A stretch of 64,000 nucleotides of DNA from Luteibacter yeojuensis (GTDB lineage: Bacteria; Pseudomonadota; Gammaproteobacteria; Xanthomonadales; Rhodanobacteraceae): the NCBI RefSeq assembly GCF_011742875.1, contig NZ_JAAQTL010000003.1, positions 1 through 64,000 on the forward strand, in the 5' to 3' direction. The notes under the pieces were generated by a model. The model worked only from the letters and a program-made list of their open reading frames with translations. It was not told the DNA's origin and ran no database searches. A program made the translations under genes and the position numbers. Every line of letters begins with the position of its first letter. The stretch's first letter is position 1. Below, piece after piece: positions 9,251-19,352 of this stretch.

Positions 9251-9434
9251 TGTAGGCAATCACCTACAAGGTGATGTTCCCGGGGGCGGGATCCTTTCGA
9301 CGATTCCGTTGTTTTGTGGAGAGTTTCCAAGACCAAGCAAAGAACGATTCCCGAGCAGTCGGGAAATGGGTTCGGCTTGCCGCGTTAGTCGCAATAACTT
9401 GCGATTCGCGGCTTTTCATGGGGAGAAGCAGTCA

Positions 9435-12400
9435 ATGAGTTCACGTCATTTCCGCGCAACGTCGCTTGGCCGCCGAACGGCACTGGCCCTGGCGATCAGC
9501 CTCGGTACCGTGTCCGGCGCCGTGTTCGGCCAGGCAACCACCGGTACGATCTTCGGTCAGGCACCGGCGGGAGCCGGCCAGACCGTCACCGTGACGAGCA
9601 ATACGGGCGTCACCCGCACGGTCAACGTCAATCCGGACGGCCGCTACACGATCGGCCAACTGCCCCTGGGCAATTACGAGGTCACGCTGAACCGTGACGG
9701 CGCCCGTGTCGATTCCCGCTCGAATGTGACCCTGCGCGTGGGCGCGGGTACCGAAGTCGGTTTCACCGGTGCGGCCGCGACGACCGAAACGTCGACCCTC
9801 GAGGGCGTCACGGTGTCGGCGAATGCCTTGCCGTCCATCGACGTCAGCTCGGTCGACTCGCGTACCGTGATCACGTCGGAGCAGCTTTCGAAGCTGCCGC
9901 TGGCGCGTACCGCGGAAGCGATCGCCCTGCTGGCGCCGGGCGCGGTGGCCGGCAGTTCGTTCTTTACCGGTCCGACCGGCAATGCCCTCGTCTCGATCGC
10001 CGGCAGCGCGGTCACCGAGAACGCCTACTACATCAACGGTTTCAACACGACCGACCCGCTCAGTGGTTTCGGCGGCATCAGCCTGCCGTACGGCGCCATC
10101 GACCAGCAGGAAATCCTCGCCGGCGGCTACGGCGCGGCCTATGGCCGTTCGTCCGGCGGCGTGCTCAGCCAGGTCGGCAAGCGCGGTACGAACGAATGGC
10201 ACTTCGGCGGGCAGGTCCTGTGGGAGCCGAACGGCACCAAGGCCGACCCGATGAACTTCTATCGCAAGATAGGCTCGCGGGCCGGCCAGATCTTCGACCG
10301 TAACGAAAGCGACAAGCTCTGGCGCACGACCTACTCCGCGTACGCGGGCGGTCCGCTGATCAAGGATACGTTGTACGTCTTCATCGCCGCCGAGCAGGAG
10401 CGTCGCGAGGGTTCGCAGATCACGAACGTGAATGCGCCGTTCGTCTACAAGCAGAACTATCGCAATCCCAAGTACTACGGCAAGATCGACTGGAACATCA
10501 ACGACAGCAACATCCTCGAACTGACGGGGGCCTCGAACAAGCAGAACTACGACGCGTCGATCTTCGAGTACGACTACGACACCCGTACCCGCGGCGCCTT
10601 CGTGGGCAAGGACACGGCCGGCGCACCGCAGAACAAGTCGGGTGCCGACGTGTACTCCGCGAAGTTCACCAGCTACATCACGGACGACCTGACGCTTACC
10701 GCCCTCTACGGCAAGATGAAGGGCACGTACTACACCGCGACCGCGGGTGAAACCACGCAGCCGTCGATCCTGACGCCGACCTTCCAGAATCCGGCGCTCA
10801 ACGGCGGTTCCCCGATCATCAACGCGAATCCTTCGGCCCAGATCGCCGACCCGCGCCACAAGTCGACCAATACCAACCTGCGTATCGACCTCAGCTACCA
10901 CATCGGCGACCACACGATCACCGCGGGTATCGATAACCAGAAGGTGTCCGACCAGAACGACGGTATCACCACGTCGGGCCCGGGTTATGCCTGGGAATAC
11001 AACCAGTCCCCGCCGGGTACGCCCATCATCGGCACGTCGCCGACCGACAGCGCCTATGTCGCGCCGCCGGGCGGCGAGGGCTATTACGTCGCCCGTTACG
11101 TCTACAGCACCGCGGCATCGGTGCGTACGACGCAGCGCGCGCAGTACATCGAGGATTCGTGGCAGGTGAGCGATCGCTGGCTGTTGAAGCTCGGCCTGCG
11201 CAACGACCAGTTCACCAACTACAACCAGAACGGCGAGCCGTACCTGCGCCTGAAGAAGCCGCAGTGGGCGCCCCGCCTCGGCGCCACGTGGGATGTGAAC
11301 GGCGACTCCAGCCTGAAGATCTACGCCAACGCGGGCCGTTACTTCCTGGCCCTGCCGGCCTCGGTCGCACTGCGCTCCGCGGGTGCTTCGCTGTACACGC
11401 GCGAGTACTTCAATTACACGGGCATCGATGCCAACGGTATTCCGACCGGTCTTACGCCGATCTTCAGCAGCACGGGCGGTCCGATCTCGGCCAACCGCGA
11501 ATACGGCATCCCGCGCGATCCGAAGACCGCCGCGGCCACGCACATCAAGTCCGAGTACCAGGACGAGTTCATCCTCGGCTTCGACGCGATGCTGACGGAC
11601 AAGTGGACCTACGGTGCGAAGGCGACGGTGCGAAAGCTCCGTAACGCGATCGACGATGTCGGCGATTCCGACGCGATCCTGCGCAAGATGGATCGCCTGG
11701 GCATCGACCCCGACACGATCGGCGCCATCCAGGGCAGCTACCTGTTCAACCCGGGTCGCGCGAACACGTTCCTCATCCCGAACCTCAACGGCGGCTATTA
11801 CAGCGTCGACATGAACAACGAGGACTTCGGGTTCCCGCATTCCAAGCGCAACTACTACGGCCTGAACCTGTACCTCGACCATGCGTGGGATGGGAAATAC
11901 CAGGTTCGCTTCGACTACCTGTATTCGAAGAGCTATGGCAACTCGGAAGGCCAGGTTCGCTCCGACATCCGTCAGGACACGGTTTCGGCGACGGTGGACT
12001 GGGACTACAACGAGGTCATGCAGTATTCGAACGGCGAACTGGCGAACAGCCGCAAGCACCAGTTCAAGATCTACGGTTCGTACCAGCTGGCACCGGAATG
12101 GATGGTCTCGGCCAACGCCCTGATTTCGTCCGGCGCGCCGAAGAGCTGCCTCGGCTTCTTCGGCCCGGATGAAACCAACCCGAACCTCGGCTACGGCTCC
12201 TTCTACCACTGGTGCGAAGGTCGTCCGTCGCCTCCGGGCAAGGCCGGCCACAATCCGTGGACCTATATCGTCACGGGTGCGATCGAATACCGTCCGGTGT
12301 GGGCCGACAGCAAGCTGGCCTTCAACGTCACGGTCTTCAACCTGCTCAACCAGCGCAAGGAAACCCAGATCTATCCGATCCGTGGCAGCACGGACGAGCC

Positions 12401-12476
12401 GAACGCCCGTTATGGCGTACCGCTCTACCAGACCACGCCTCGTTATGCCCGCTTTGGTATCACTTACGACTTCTGA
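9435..12476 (+). CDS. Oar-like TonB-dependent receptor 1
   Basis: A 1013-residue outer-membrane receptor. A signal peptide (about 1-33, ending GAVFGQA) is followed by a carboxypeptidase-regulatory-like beta-sandwich (about 35-115), a TonB plug with SEQLSKLPLARTAEAIALL and NAYYINGFNTTDPLSGFGG, and a long beta-barrel ending in the aromatic GITYDF. Oar-type receptors import large substrates or take part in surface processes; the ligand cannot be read from sequence. The ATG at 9435 is chosen over in-frame sites upstream because GGGGAGAAG lies 7 bases before it and it matches the start of the paralogue at 12971. The paralogue downstream has exactly the same length. Confidence 0.9.
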   Translation: MSSRHFRATSLGRRTALALAISLGTVSGAVFGQATTGTIFGQAPAGAGQTVTVTSNTGVTRTVNVNPDGRYTIGQLPLGNYEVTLNRDGARVDSRSNVTLRVGAGTEVGFTGAAATTETSTLEGVTVSANALPSIDVSSVDSRTVITSEQLSKLPLARTAEAIALLAPGAVAGSSFFTGPTGNALVSIAGSAVTENAYYINGFNTTDPLSGFGGISLPYGAIDQQEILAGGYGAAYGRSSGGVLSQVGKRGTNEWHFGGQVLWEPNGTKADPMNFYRKIGSRAGQIFDRNESDKLWRTTYSAYAGGPLIKDTLYVFIAAEQERREGSQITNVNAPFVYKQNYRNPKYYGKIDWNINDSNILELTGASNKQNYDASIFEYDYDTRTRGAFVGKDTAGAPQNKSGADVYSAKFTSYITDDLTLTALYGKMKGTYYTATAGETTQPSILTPTFQNPALNGGSPIINANPSAQIADPRHKSTNTNLRIDLSYHIGDHTITAGIDNQKVSDQNDGITTSGPGYAWEYNQSPPGTPIIGTSPTDSAYVAPPGGEGYYVARYVYSTAASVRTTQRAQYIEDSWQVSDRWLLKLGLRNDQFTNYNQNGEPYLRLKKPQWAPRLGATWDVNGDSSLKIYANAGRYFLALPASVALRSAGASLYTREYFNYTGIDANGIPTGLTPIFSSTGGPISANREYGIPRDPKTAAATHIKSEYQDEFILGFDAMLTDKWTYGAKATVRKLRNAIDDVGDSDAILRKMDRLGIDPDTIGAIQGSYLFNPGRANTFLIPNLNGGYYSVDMNNEDFGFPHSKRNYYGLNLYLDHAWDGKYQVRFDYLYSKSYGNSEGQVRSDIRQDTVSATVDWDYNEVMQYSNGELANSRKHQFKIYGSYQLAPEWMVSANALISSGAPKSCLGFFGPDETNPNLGYGSFYHWCEGRPSPPGKAGHNPWTYIVTGAIEYRPVWADSKLAFNVTVFNLLNQRKETQIYPIRGSTDEPNARYGVPLYQTTPRYARFGITYDF

Positions 12477-12564
12477 TAGGGCAACCGCTGGTACAGCTAC
12501 AACAAGAGAAGGCCCCGGGAGCAAAGGACGGCTCCCGAGGCAAAGGCAACATGCCTCCCCAGAT

Positions 12565-12597
12565 CGCCCCTTGCCTCCCGGCCGGGGGCGCTTTTTT
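12565..12597 (+). terminator. Rho-independent terminator after receptor 1
   Basis: The stem CGCCCC/GGGGCG is followed by CTTTTTT, 88 bases after the stop codon. It separates transcription of the two receptor genes. Confidence 0.75.
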
Positions 12598-12706
12598 GAC
12601 GGAACTGTTTCACTTCTAAGCAAAAACCCCCAGATTTCCGGCGGTTGCAAGAGGCAATTGCCGGGCAAAACGTAAGAAAAAGCGCCGATCCTGTGTAAAT
12701 AATTTG

Positions 12707-12736
12707 TTGACACGGGACTCGGCGTACGCCTAGATT
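12707..12736 (+). promoter_or_regulatory. Sigma-70 promoter of receptor 2
   Basis: A consensus TTGACA (12707-12712) and TAGATT (12731-12736) are 18 bases apart in a locally AT-rich stretch. The 5' UTR would be about 230 bases, long enough for post-transcriptional control. The 493-bp gap between the two receptor genes holds this promoter, the terminator of receptor 1 and no further gene. Confidence 0.7.
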
Positions 12737-12970
12737 CGGCGTCGACGATTCTGGACGACCCTTCGCGCGACCCATGCGGAAGGATTCGGTACAGCAAGTC
12801 CACGGCTTGTCGGATGCAAGTCACGGGGGCGGCGCACCACTCTGGGAGAGAGGACGCGCCATGGCGAGATTTCCCCGCGACGTGCAACCGAGCGAGTCAC
12901 TTTTTTTCCGGCTTCGGTCGGTTTTTGCTCGTTTTCAGGCCCGGTTCGGGCTGATCTGGGGAGATTTGCA

Positions 12971-15900
12971 ATGAGTTCTCGCAGCATCCGGCAGGCATCC
13001 GTCCTGCGTCACTCCGCGTTGGCTTTGGCCCTCGCGATCGGTCTCGGCGGCACGGGCGTCGTTCTGGCCCAGTCGACCACCGGTAACATCTTCGGTACCG
13101 CCACGCCTGGCGACACCGTGCAGATCAGCGGTTCCACGGGTATCACCCGCGAAACGACGGTCGACGCGTCGGGCCGCTACCAGTTCAACAACCTGCCGGT
13201 CGGCAGCTACAACGTCGACCTCAAGCAGGGCGGCGCCGTCGTCGATTCGCGCAAGAACGTGAGCCTCACCGTCGGCAAGGGTTCGGACGTTTCGTTCGTC
13301 GCTCCGGCTACCGCCGGCAATGCCCAGTCGCTCGAGTCGGTCACCGTCACGGCGAACAGCCTGCCGCCGGTCGACGTCTCGACCGTCGACTCGCGCACCG
13401 TCATCACCTCCGAGCAGCTGGCCAAGCTGCCGCTGGCTCGCACCGCCGAGTCCATCGCGCTGCTGGCGCCGGGTGCTGTCTCGGGTAGCGGTTACTTCTC
13501 CGGCCCGACCGGCAACGCCCTCGTCTCGATCGGCGGCGGTTCGGTCACTGAGAACGCGTATTACATCAACGGCTTCAACACCACCGATCCGCTCAGCGGC
13601 TTCGGCGGCATCACCCTGCCGTACGGCGCAATCGACCAGCAGGAAGTGCTGGCCGGCGGCTACGGCGCCGCTTACGGCCGTTCGGCCGGCGGCGTGATCA
13701 GCCAGGTCGGCAAGCGCGGCACCAACGAATGGCACTTCGGTGCGCAGGTCCTGTGGGAGCCGCGCGGCACCCGCTCGACCCCAGGCAACGACCATTACAT
13801 CATCTCCACCGCGGGCACCACGGCGGGCGAGATCTTCAACTACAACAAGAAAGACACCCAGATGCGTACGGTCGAGTCGGCCTACGTGGGTGGTCCGCTG
13901 ATCAAGGACAAGCTTTACATCTTCCTGGCTGCCGAGCAGGAGCGTGTCGAGCAGGACCGTTATACCGACCAGGATTCTCCGAGCTATCGCGATCGCTCGT
14001 ACCGTAATCCGAAGTACTACGGCAAGATCGACTGGAACATCAACGACAGCAACATCCTCGAAGTCACCGGCGCGCAGAACAAGCAGAGCTACGACGCCAA
14101 TGTCTACAACTTCGATTACAACACGTTGACCCGCGGCGACTATGTGAGCAAAGACACGTCGGGCAACCCCCTGAACAAGACGGGTGCGAGCCTCTACACC
14201 GCCAAGTTCACCAGCTACATCACCGACGACCTGACCCTCAGCGTGCTGTACGGCAAGATGAAGGGCACGTACTACAGCGAACTGCCGGAAGCCACCGACG
14301 CGCACATCATCACGCCGACCAACCAGGATCCGGCGCTGAACGGTGGTACGCCGATCACCAGCAACAATCCGAGCACGAGGCGCTACACCCAGAACCACAA
14401 GTCGACTAACACGAACCTGCGTGTCGACCTCAGCTACCACATCGGCGATCACACGATCACCGCCGGTATCGACAACCAGAACGTTCATGACATCAACGAT
14501 GGTCAGACCACTTCTGGCCCGGGCTACGCCTGGGAGTACGGTGCGCAGGATCCGAACGAACTGATCGCCGGCGAAAGCCCCAGCGATCCGTCATATGTGG
14601 CTGCCCCGGGTGGCAAAGGTTACTTTGTCGATCGGTACATCTACGATACGCAGGCATCGGTTCGCGTAAAGCAGCGCGCCCAGTACCTCGAAGATTCGTG
14701 GCAGGTGAATGATCGCTGGCTGGTCAAGATCGGCCTGCGTAACGACCAGTTCACCAACTACAATGGCGTCAGCCAGCCTTACATCCGCCTGACCAGCCCG
14801 CAGTGGGCCCCGCGCCTGGGTGCCACCTGGGACGTGAATGGCGATTCCAGCCTGAAGATCTACGCCAATGCCGGTCGCTATTACCTCGCCATGCCGGCGA
14901 GTGTGGCACTTCGTTCGGCGGGCTCGTCGCTGTTCACCCGCGAGTACTTCACCTACACGGGTATTGATCCGAACGGCGTGCCGACCGGTCTTACGCCGAT
15001 CGCTTCCGCCACGGGCGGTCCGATCTCCTCGAACCGCGAATACGGCCAGCCGCGCGACCCGAAGACTGCTGCTTCCACCAGCCTGAAGTCGGAGTACCAG
15101 GATGAGTTCATCCTCGGCTTTGACAAGACGCTGGGCGACAAGTGGGTCTACGGTGCGAAGGCCACTGTGCGCAAGCTGCGCAACGCGATCGACGATGTCG
15201 GCGACACCGATACGATCCGTAACGCACTGATCCGCCAGGGTGTGGATCCGGCTACGATTGGACCGATCCAGGGCAGCTACCTGTTCAACCCGGGACGCGC
15301 TTCGGACTTCGTGGTGCCGAGCACCACCGGCGGCTACTACACCGCTCACGTCACGAACGCTGACTTCGGGTTCCCGCAGCTCAAGCGCAACTACTACGGC
15401 CTCGAGATGTACCTCGAGCACCCGTTCGACGGCAAGTGGTACGGCAAGTTCGATTACCTGTACTCGAAGAGCTACGGTAACTCGGAAGGCCAGGTGCGTT
15501 CGGACATCGGCCAGACCGACGTCTCCGCAACGGTCGACTGGGACTTCCCGCAGTTCATGGAGTACGCGGGCGGCGAGCTGTCTAACAGCCGCAAGCATGT
15601 CATCAAGGCCTACGGTTCGTACCAGCTGACGGACGAGTGGATGCTCTCGGGCAACCTCACGGTCGCCTCGGGCGCGCCGAAGTCGTGCATCGGCTACTAC
15701 GGCGAGAATGAGACCAACCCGACCGGTTACGGCTCGTACTACCACTACTGCTACGGTCAGCCGTCGGCTCCGGGTGCTGCGGGCCACAATCCGTGGACCT
15801 GGCTCATGGACCTGAGCGCCGAGTACCGTCCGCAGTGGGCCGACAAGAAGCTTGCCTTCAACGTCACCGTGTTCAACGTGTTCAACACGCGTGAGCGTCT

Positions 15901-16012
15901 GGCGACGTACCCGCAGGCTGGCCAGTCCGCCAAGCCGGATCCGAACTACCGCACGGCGCTGTTCCAGACCACGCCGCGCTACGCTCGCTTCGGCATCACC
16001 TACGACTTCTGA
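12971..16012 (+). CDS. Oar-like TonB-dependent receptor 2
   Basis: Second 1013-residue receptor with the same architecture as its neighbour: signal peptide, carboxypeptidase-regulatory-like domain, plug and barrel ending GITYDF. Long blocks are identical to receptor 1 (for example NAYYINGFNTTDPLSGFGG and the KYYGKIDWNINDSNILE segment), so the pair arose by tandem duplication. Differences concentrate in barrel stretches such as residues ~270-330 and ~460-500, consistent with different ligands (inference). GGGGAGA precedes the ATG. It has its own consensus promoter, so the two receptors can be expressed independently. Confidence 0.9.
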   Translation: MSSRSIRQASVLRHSALALALAIGLGGTGVVLAQSTTGNIFGTATPGDTVQISGSTGITRETTVDASGRYQFNNLPVGSYNVDLKQGGAVVDSRKNVSLTVGKGSDVSFVAPATAGNAQSLESVTVTANSLPPVDVSTVDSRTVITSEQLAKLPLARTAESIALLAPGAVSGSGYFSGPTGNALVSIGGGSVTENAYYINGFNTTDPLSGFGGITLPYGAIDQQEVLAGGYGAAYGRSAGGVISQVGKRGTNEWHFGAQVLWEPRGTRSTPGNDHYIISTAGTTAGEIFNYNKKDTQMRTVESAYVGGPLIKDKLYIFLAAEQERVEQDRYTDQDSPSYRDRSYRNPKYYGKIDWNINDSNILEVTGAQNKQSYDANVYNFDYNTLTRGDYVSKDTSGNPLNKTGASLYTAKFTSYITDDLTLSVLYGKMKGTYYSELPEATDAHIITPTNQDPALNGGTPITSNNPSTRRYTQNHKSTNTNLRVDLSYHIGDHTITAGIDNQNVHDINDGQTTSGPGYAWEYGAQDPNELIAGESPSDPSYVAAPGGKGYFVDRYIYDTQASVRVKQRAQYLEDSWQVNDRWLVKIGLRNDQFTNYNGVSQPYIRLTSPQWAPRLGATWDVNGDSSLKIYANAGRYYLAMPASVALRSAGSSLFTREYFTYTGIDPNGVPTGLTPIASATGGPISSNREYGQPRDPKTAASTSLKSEYQDEFILGFDKTLGDKWVYGAKATVRKLRNAIDDVGDTDTIRNALIRQGVDPATIGPIQGSYLFNPGRASDFVVPSTTGGYYTAHVTNADFGFPQLKRNYYGLEMYLEHPFDGKWYGKFDYLYSKSYGNSEGQVRSDIGQTDVSATVDWDFPQFMEYAGGELSNSRKHVIKAYGSYQLTDEWMLSGNLTVASGAPKSCIGYYGENETNPTGYGSYYHYCYGQPSAPGAAGHNPWTWLMDLSAEYRPQWADKKLAFNVTVFNVFNTRERLATYPQAGQSAKPDPNYRTALFQTTPRYARFGITYDF

Positions 16013-16032
16013 TCCAGCGAAGTCGAGTTCGG

Positions 16033-16095
16033 CCCCACGCTCTTCAGAGCGTGGGGTTAGACCTGCAGAACGCCACCTTCGGGTGGCGTTTCTGT
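16033..16095 (+). terminator. Double hairpin terminator after receptor 2
   Basis: A perfect hairpin CCCCACGCTC/GAGCGTGGGG (16033-16056) is followed by AACGCCACC-TTCG-GGTGGCGTT (16069-16090) with TCTGTTGTT behind it. Confidence 0.8.
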
Positions 16096-16327
16096 TGTTA
16101 AGGTCAGGAAAATGTTTACAAATTCAGGCTATTGCCGGTTTTCGGCAAGTCTGACTGGCAGCTTTCCAGCCCGCTCGGAAAAGTCGTTCGTGCCTAGTTC
16201 GTCACTTGACTTTTCTGAAGGCGCATTTGCCGGTATCCTCCTAGGTTCCCCCCGGAAGTTCCGGTGCGCCATGCGCGTGCGTATCTTCCGTGACCCACGA
16301 CCATTCCATTCGTTACGAGGTTCGACC

Positions 16328-17188
16328 ATGCGCAGGATTATCTTGTCGCTCGCATCCGTGGCCGCGCTGGCGGCCCTCGCCGGTTGCAGCGGCGGCTCCG
16401 ACACCAACGGCCAGCCGGCCGCCGCTTCCACGGCCGACGGCAACGCCAGCGCCGCTCCGGCGAACCAGGTCACGGGCACGATTTCCCTGCGCGACGCCGG
16501 CGCCCAGCTCGGGCCGGATGCCAAGCTGGACATCAAGCTGATCGACGTGTCCGCCGAAGGCTCGCAGCCGTTGGCCGCCAAGACGATCGCGCCGGTCGCC
16601 ATGCCGCAGTCGTTCCAGCTGGACTTCAGTGCGTCGGACGTCAATCCGAACGACATGTACATCGTCGACGTCTCCCTGCAGGACGGCGAGCGCCATTACT
16701 CGTCGCCGCTGAAGACGCCGGTGCTGACCAAGGGCGCGAAGAATGCCGTCACCATCCAGCTCGTGGGCGAAGCCACGCCGGGCGAGAAGGAACTGGCCGG
16801 CTACAACACCCTCAAGAAGAATATCGGTGGCATGAAGGTCACCCAGGGCACGGCGCTGAAGGAAGGCGAGTCGCGCGGCTGGCAGATCTTCCGCAAGGGC
16901 AAGGACGTCCAGTTCGTGATCGAACTGGTCGACTACGGCGACAAGGGTTTCACCTCCACCAACTATGCCTACAAGGACGGCAAGCCCTGGGTCATCGTGC
17001 AGGAAAAGAAGTCCAGCAAGGACGCGAAGCCGAACTCGATCGAGCGCGCGGGCTGGAACGATGCGGGTGAACTGGTGCTCAAGCAGAACGAAGCCGGTGG
17101 CAAGGTCGACGTGCTGTCCGAAGACGACGCGAACAGCCTGAAGAAGCAAGCCGAGGCCATGTATGCGAAGGCGGGCGGCAAGAAGTAA
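16328..17188 (+). CDS. YbaY-family lipoprotein
   Basis: A 286-residue lipoprotein: the signal peptide MRRIILSLASVAALAALAGC has the lipobox LAGC with Cys20 as acylation site, followed by an Ala/Ser/Thr linker. Residues ~47-140 (VTGTISLRDAGAQLGPDAKL...) fit the YbaY/YscW domain, an immunoglobulin-like fold found in pilotin-like lipoproteins. The remaining ~140 residues have no assignable function. The ATG at 16328 is preferred to earlier in-frame ATGs because the signal peptide begins there. Residue +2 after Cys is Gly, so outer-membrane sorting is likely. A strong terminator follows. Confidence 0.8.
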   Translation: MRRIILSLASVAALAALAGCSGGSDTNGQPAAASTADGNASAAPANQVTGTISLRDAGAQLGPDAKLDIKLIDVSAEGSQPLAAKTIAPVAMPQSFQLDFSASDVNPNDMYIVDVSLQDGERHYSSPLKTPVLTKGAKNAVTIQLVGEATPGEKELAGYNTLKKNIGGMKVTQGTALKEGESRGWQIFRKGKDVQFVIELVDYGDKGFTSTNYAYKDGKPWVIVQEKKSSKDAKPNSIERAGWNDAGELVLKQNEAGGKVDVLSEDDANSLKKQAEAMYAKAGGKK

Positions 17189-17210
17189 AACCGTCCCTCT
17201 TGGAGCAAAG

Positions 17211-17241
17211 AAAAACGCCGGCATATGCCGGCGTTTTTTTT
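17211..17241 (+). terminator. Rho-independent terminator after the YbaY-like gene
   Basis: The 20-bp palindrome ACGCCGGCATATGCCGGCGT is followed by eight T and preceded by AAAAA, so it could also act on the opposite strand for the esterase gene. Confidence 0.9.
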
Positions 17242-17274
17242 GGTGCTGTTACGCGTACCGGATGGCGTCGCTGG

Positions 17275-17294
17275 GCTCCTGCCTTCGCAGGAGC
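17275..17294. repeat. Short GC hairpin of a dispersed type
   Basis: GCTCCTGC-CTTC-GCAGGAGC is a perfect hairpin between two convergent genes. Similar CCTGCCTTCGCAGG hairpins are common between genes in Xanthomonadales. It may serve as a 3' stabiliser of the esterase mRNA. Confidence 0.5.
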
Positions 17295-17339
17295 GACAGG
17301 GGCGTCGTTCCTGAGAAGGTGGGAATCTGGCGACTCGCG

Positions 17340-19136
17340 TCAGAACGCCAGCTTCACGCCGAGGTTCAGGCCGTTGTATCTCTGCGTGTCGTCGCCGAAG
17401 CGGCCGCTGTAGCTGACCCAGCCGCTCCAGCTCCGGTTGAAGTCGGCGGTGAGGCCGAGGTCGGCGGTCATCCAGGTCTTGTCGGGCGTGAAGCCCTGCA
17501 CGCTGAACTGGCCGGCCATGCTCATCAGACCCGCGGTGACGGTGCGGTCCTCGGCACGGCCATCGTGGTTGTAGGCCACTTCCGCGAACGGGCGCAGCAT
17601 CGTGTTGCCCGACTGCCAGGCACCCTGGAGACGCCAGCCGGCAGTCTCGATGCGTGCGTTGCGGGTCTGCCTGCCGAAGCGCATGGCGGTGCTGGTGTTG
17701 TTGCGCTCCTCGTAGCCGGCGACGCGCAGCTGCTCGACTTCCACCGCCACGAACGGGCCGGTCTTCAGCGATTCGCTGCCGAACCACCAGCCGCCGCTCA
17801 GGCCGGCGCCGACATGAGAGCCGTCGGTCTTGCCGGTCTCGGTGCGCCGGGCGGTGCCCAGGTCGATGCGGCGATCGATGTCGGTGAAGCTCAGCTGGCC
17901 GAAGCTGACGAAAGCGCCGGCGTAGCCGCCACCGTTGTGATAGAAGGCGTAACCCGAGCCGGCGATGTCCTGCATCTTGTAACCGCCGCCACCCTGGAAG
18001 TCGGCCTTCGACTGCGCGATGCCCATCGCCACGCCGACCGACACATGGTCGTTGACGCGGGCATCGGCGCCGATCGTCAGGTTGACGTTGTCGCTGTCGG
18101 TCTTCGGCGAGGTGTCGGTGTTCTTGAACTTCTGCTGGCCGTAGTCGACCGCCGCGAAGAAGCGCGAGTCGGCGCCGAAGTTGTCGGCCATCATCTGGTT
18201 GCGCAGCGTGCGCACATGGGCGGCGTTCGACGCGAGGCCTGCTTCGCCCAGCAGCGAGATCTGCTGCGGGGCCGTGATCACCGAGATGGCATACTGGCCG
18301 AGCAGCGCGTGCGCGGCGGTGGTCGGATGGATGCCGTCGGCGAACAGGTAGGTGCCGGCCGCGTTCGGGTCGCGCAGGGTGGCCGGCGAGCAGGTGATCG
18401 AGCTGGCCGTGGTGCAGGCCGGCACGGTCACGTTGGCGAAGCCGTAGGTACCGGGGCTCGCGATGACCTCGTTGAGCAGGGCGTAGGTGTCGATCGGCAC
18501 GATGCCGCGGTTGGCCGAGGCCAGGCCTGCGGTGAGCACACCGTTGTAGACCTGGGTGAGCTGGGTGATGCCGGCCGAGGCGGCGGCACCCTGCGAGAGG
18601 GCGGCCGGCGTCTTGCCGACGTCTGGCAGGTTGAAGACCACGATGGTCTTCGCGCCCGCGGCCTGGAGGGCCTTGATCTGGCCGACTTCGTTCGTCGCGG
18701 CGGTGGCCACGGTCACCTGGGCGGTCGCCGGATTCTGCACGGCGGCGAGCAGGTCGTTGGCACCGACCCACATGGTGTACAGCGCATTCGGATTGGCCTT
18801 GCCGCCGTTGGCCGCGAGGTACTGCTGGACCTGGGCGGAGGTGGCCGGCGTCGGGTTGGCGATGGCTGCGCGCGCTCCGCCGAAGGCGTAGTCCGTGCCG
18901 CCCTGGAGCGAGGGCGCCAGCGACAGGTTGAAGTGCTTCGCGATGTTCTCGACCGCGACGGTGCCCGGGTTGGTGGTGAAGCGGGTGATCACCGGGGAGC
19001 CGGAAAGGATGGCGACATTGCCGTTATCGCTCAGGCTGTCGCCGAACGACACGATCTGCTGGTATCCGTCGGCGTGCGCCCCGGCACTGAAGAGAAGGGC
19101 GGCACCGATGGCACCGGCAAGATGACGAATTCGCAT
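17340..19136 (-). CDS. GDSL esterase/lipase autotransporter
   Basis: A 598-residue type Va autotransporter with a passenger esterase, like EstA. A signal peptide (1-22, SAGAHA) precedes the GDSL domain: block I FGDSLSDNG with nucleophile Ser34, block III GANDL, and block V DGIHPTTAAH with the catalytic Asp-His near residue 267. From about residue 315 a 12-strand autotransporter barrel follows, ending in the canonical terminal Phe (GVKLAF). It is expected to hydrolyse short acyl esters at the cell surface. It is monocistronic on the minus strand. Confidence 0.92.
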   Translation of the reverse strand: MRIRHLAGAIGAALLFSAGAHADGYQQIVSFGDSLSDNGNVAILSGSPVITRFTTNPGTVAVENIAKHFNLSLAPSLQGGTDYAFGGARAAIANPTPATSAQVQQYLAANGGKANPNALYTMWVGANDLLAAVQNPATAQVTVATAATNEVGQIKALQAAGAKTIVVFNLPDVGKTPAALSQGAAASAGITQLTQVYNGVLTAGLASANRGIVPIDTYALLNEVIASPGTYGFANVTVPACTTASSITCSPATLRDPNAAGTYLFADGIHPTTAAHALLGQYAISVITAPQQISLLGEAGLASNAAHVRTLRNQMMADNFGADSRFFAAVDYGQQKFKNTDTSPKTDSDNVNLTIGADARVNDHVSVGVAMGIAQSKADFQGGGGYKMQDIAGSGYAFYHNGGGYAGAFVSFGQLSFTDIDRRIDLGTARRTETGKTDGSHVGAGLSGGWWFGSESLKTGPFVAVEVEQLRVAGYEERNNTSTAMRFGRQTRNARIETAGWRLQGAWQSGNTMLRPFAEVAYNHDGRAEDRTVTAGLMSMAGQFSVQGFTPDKTWMTADLGLTADFNRSWSGWVSYSGRFGDDTQRYNGLNLGVKLAF

Positions 19137-19250
19137 AAGGACACTCCGTGTGGGGCGTTAGAGAAACGTTACGGTAATCGAAGCCATACGCTAGCGCATG
19201 CTGCGCCGCGGTAGCAGGGATGGGATGATCGTCCGGTGTAGGCCGGGGCC

Positions 19251-19339
19251 CCTGTAGGAGCCGCCATGGCGGCGAGAAGCGCACGAAGCAGTGAAGCGGC
19301 GAGGTGTCGTGCCCTCGCCGCCATGGCGGCTCCTACAGG
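19251..19339. repeat. REP-like palindromic element, copy 2 (CATGG core)
   Basis: Perfect 26-bp inverted arms at 19251-19276 and 19314-19339 (each CCTGTAGGAGCCGCCATGGC followed by GGCGAG, or its complement) enclose a 37-base interior with GAAGCG...GTGAAGCGGCGAGG. The whole can fold into one large hairpin. It lies between tex and the esterase gene. Confidence 0.92.
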
Positions 19340-19352
19340 AAAAAGGCTTGAG

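Noticed and set aside
9222..9434. Longer N-terminus of Oar-like receptor 1 from an ATG at 9222
   Set aside because: It would bury the signal peptide and contains the promoter-like elements. A strong GGGGAGAAG precedes the ATG at 9435, and the paralogue starts at the equivalent position.
9441..12887. A 1148-codon minus-strand open frame antisense to the first Oar-like receptor
   Set aside because: It is a shadow of the strongly GC3-biased receptor gene: low-complexity Val/Arg/Asp-rich sequence, no motif, no ribosome-binding site. The receptor on the plus strand is unmistakable.
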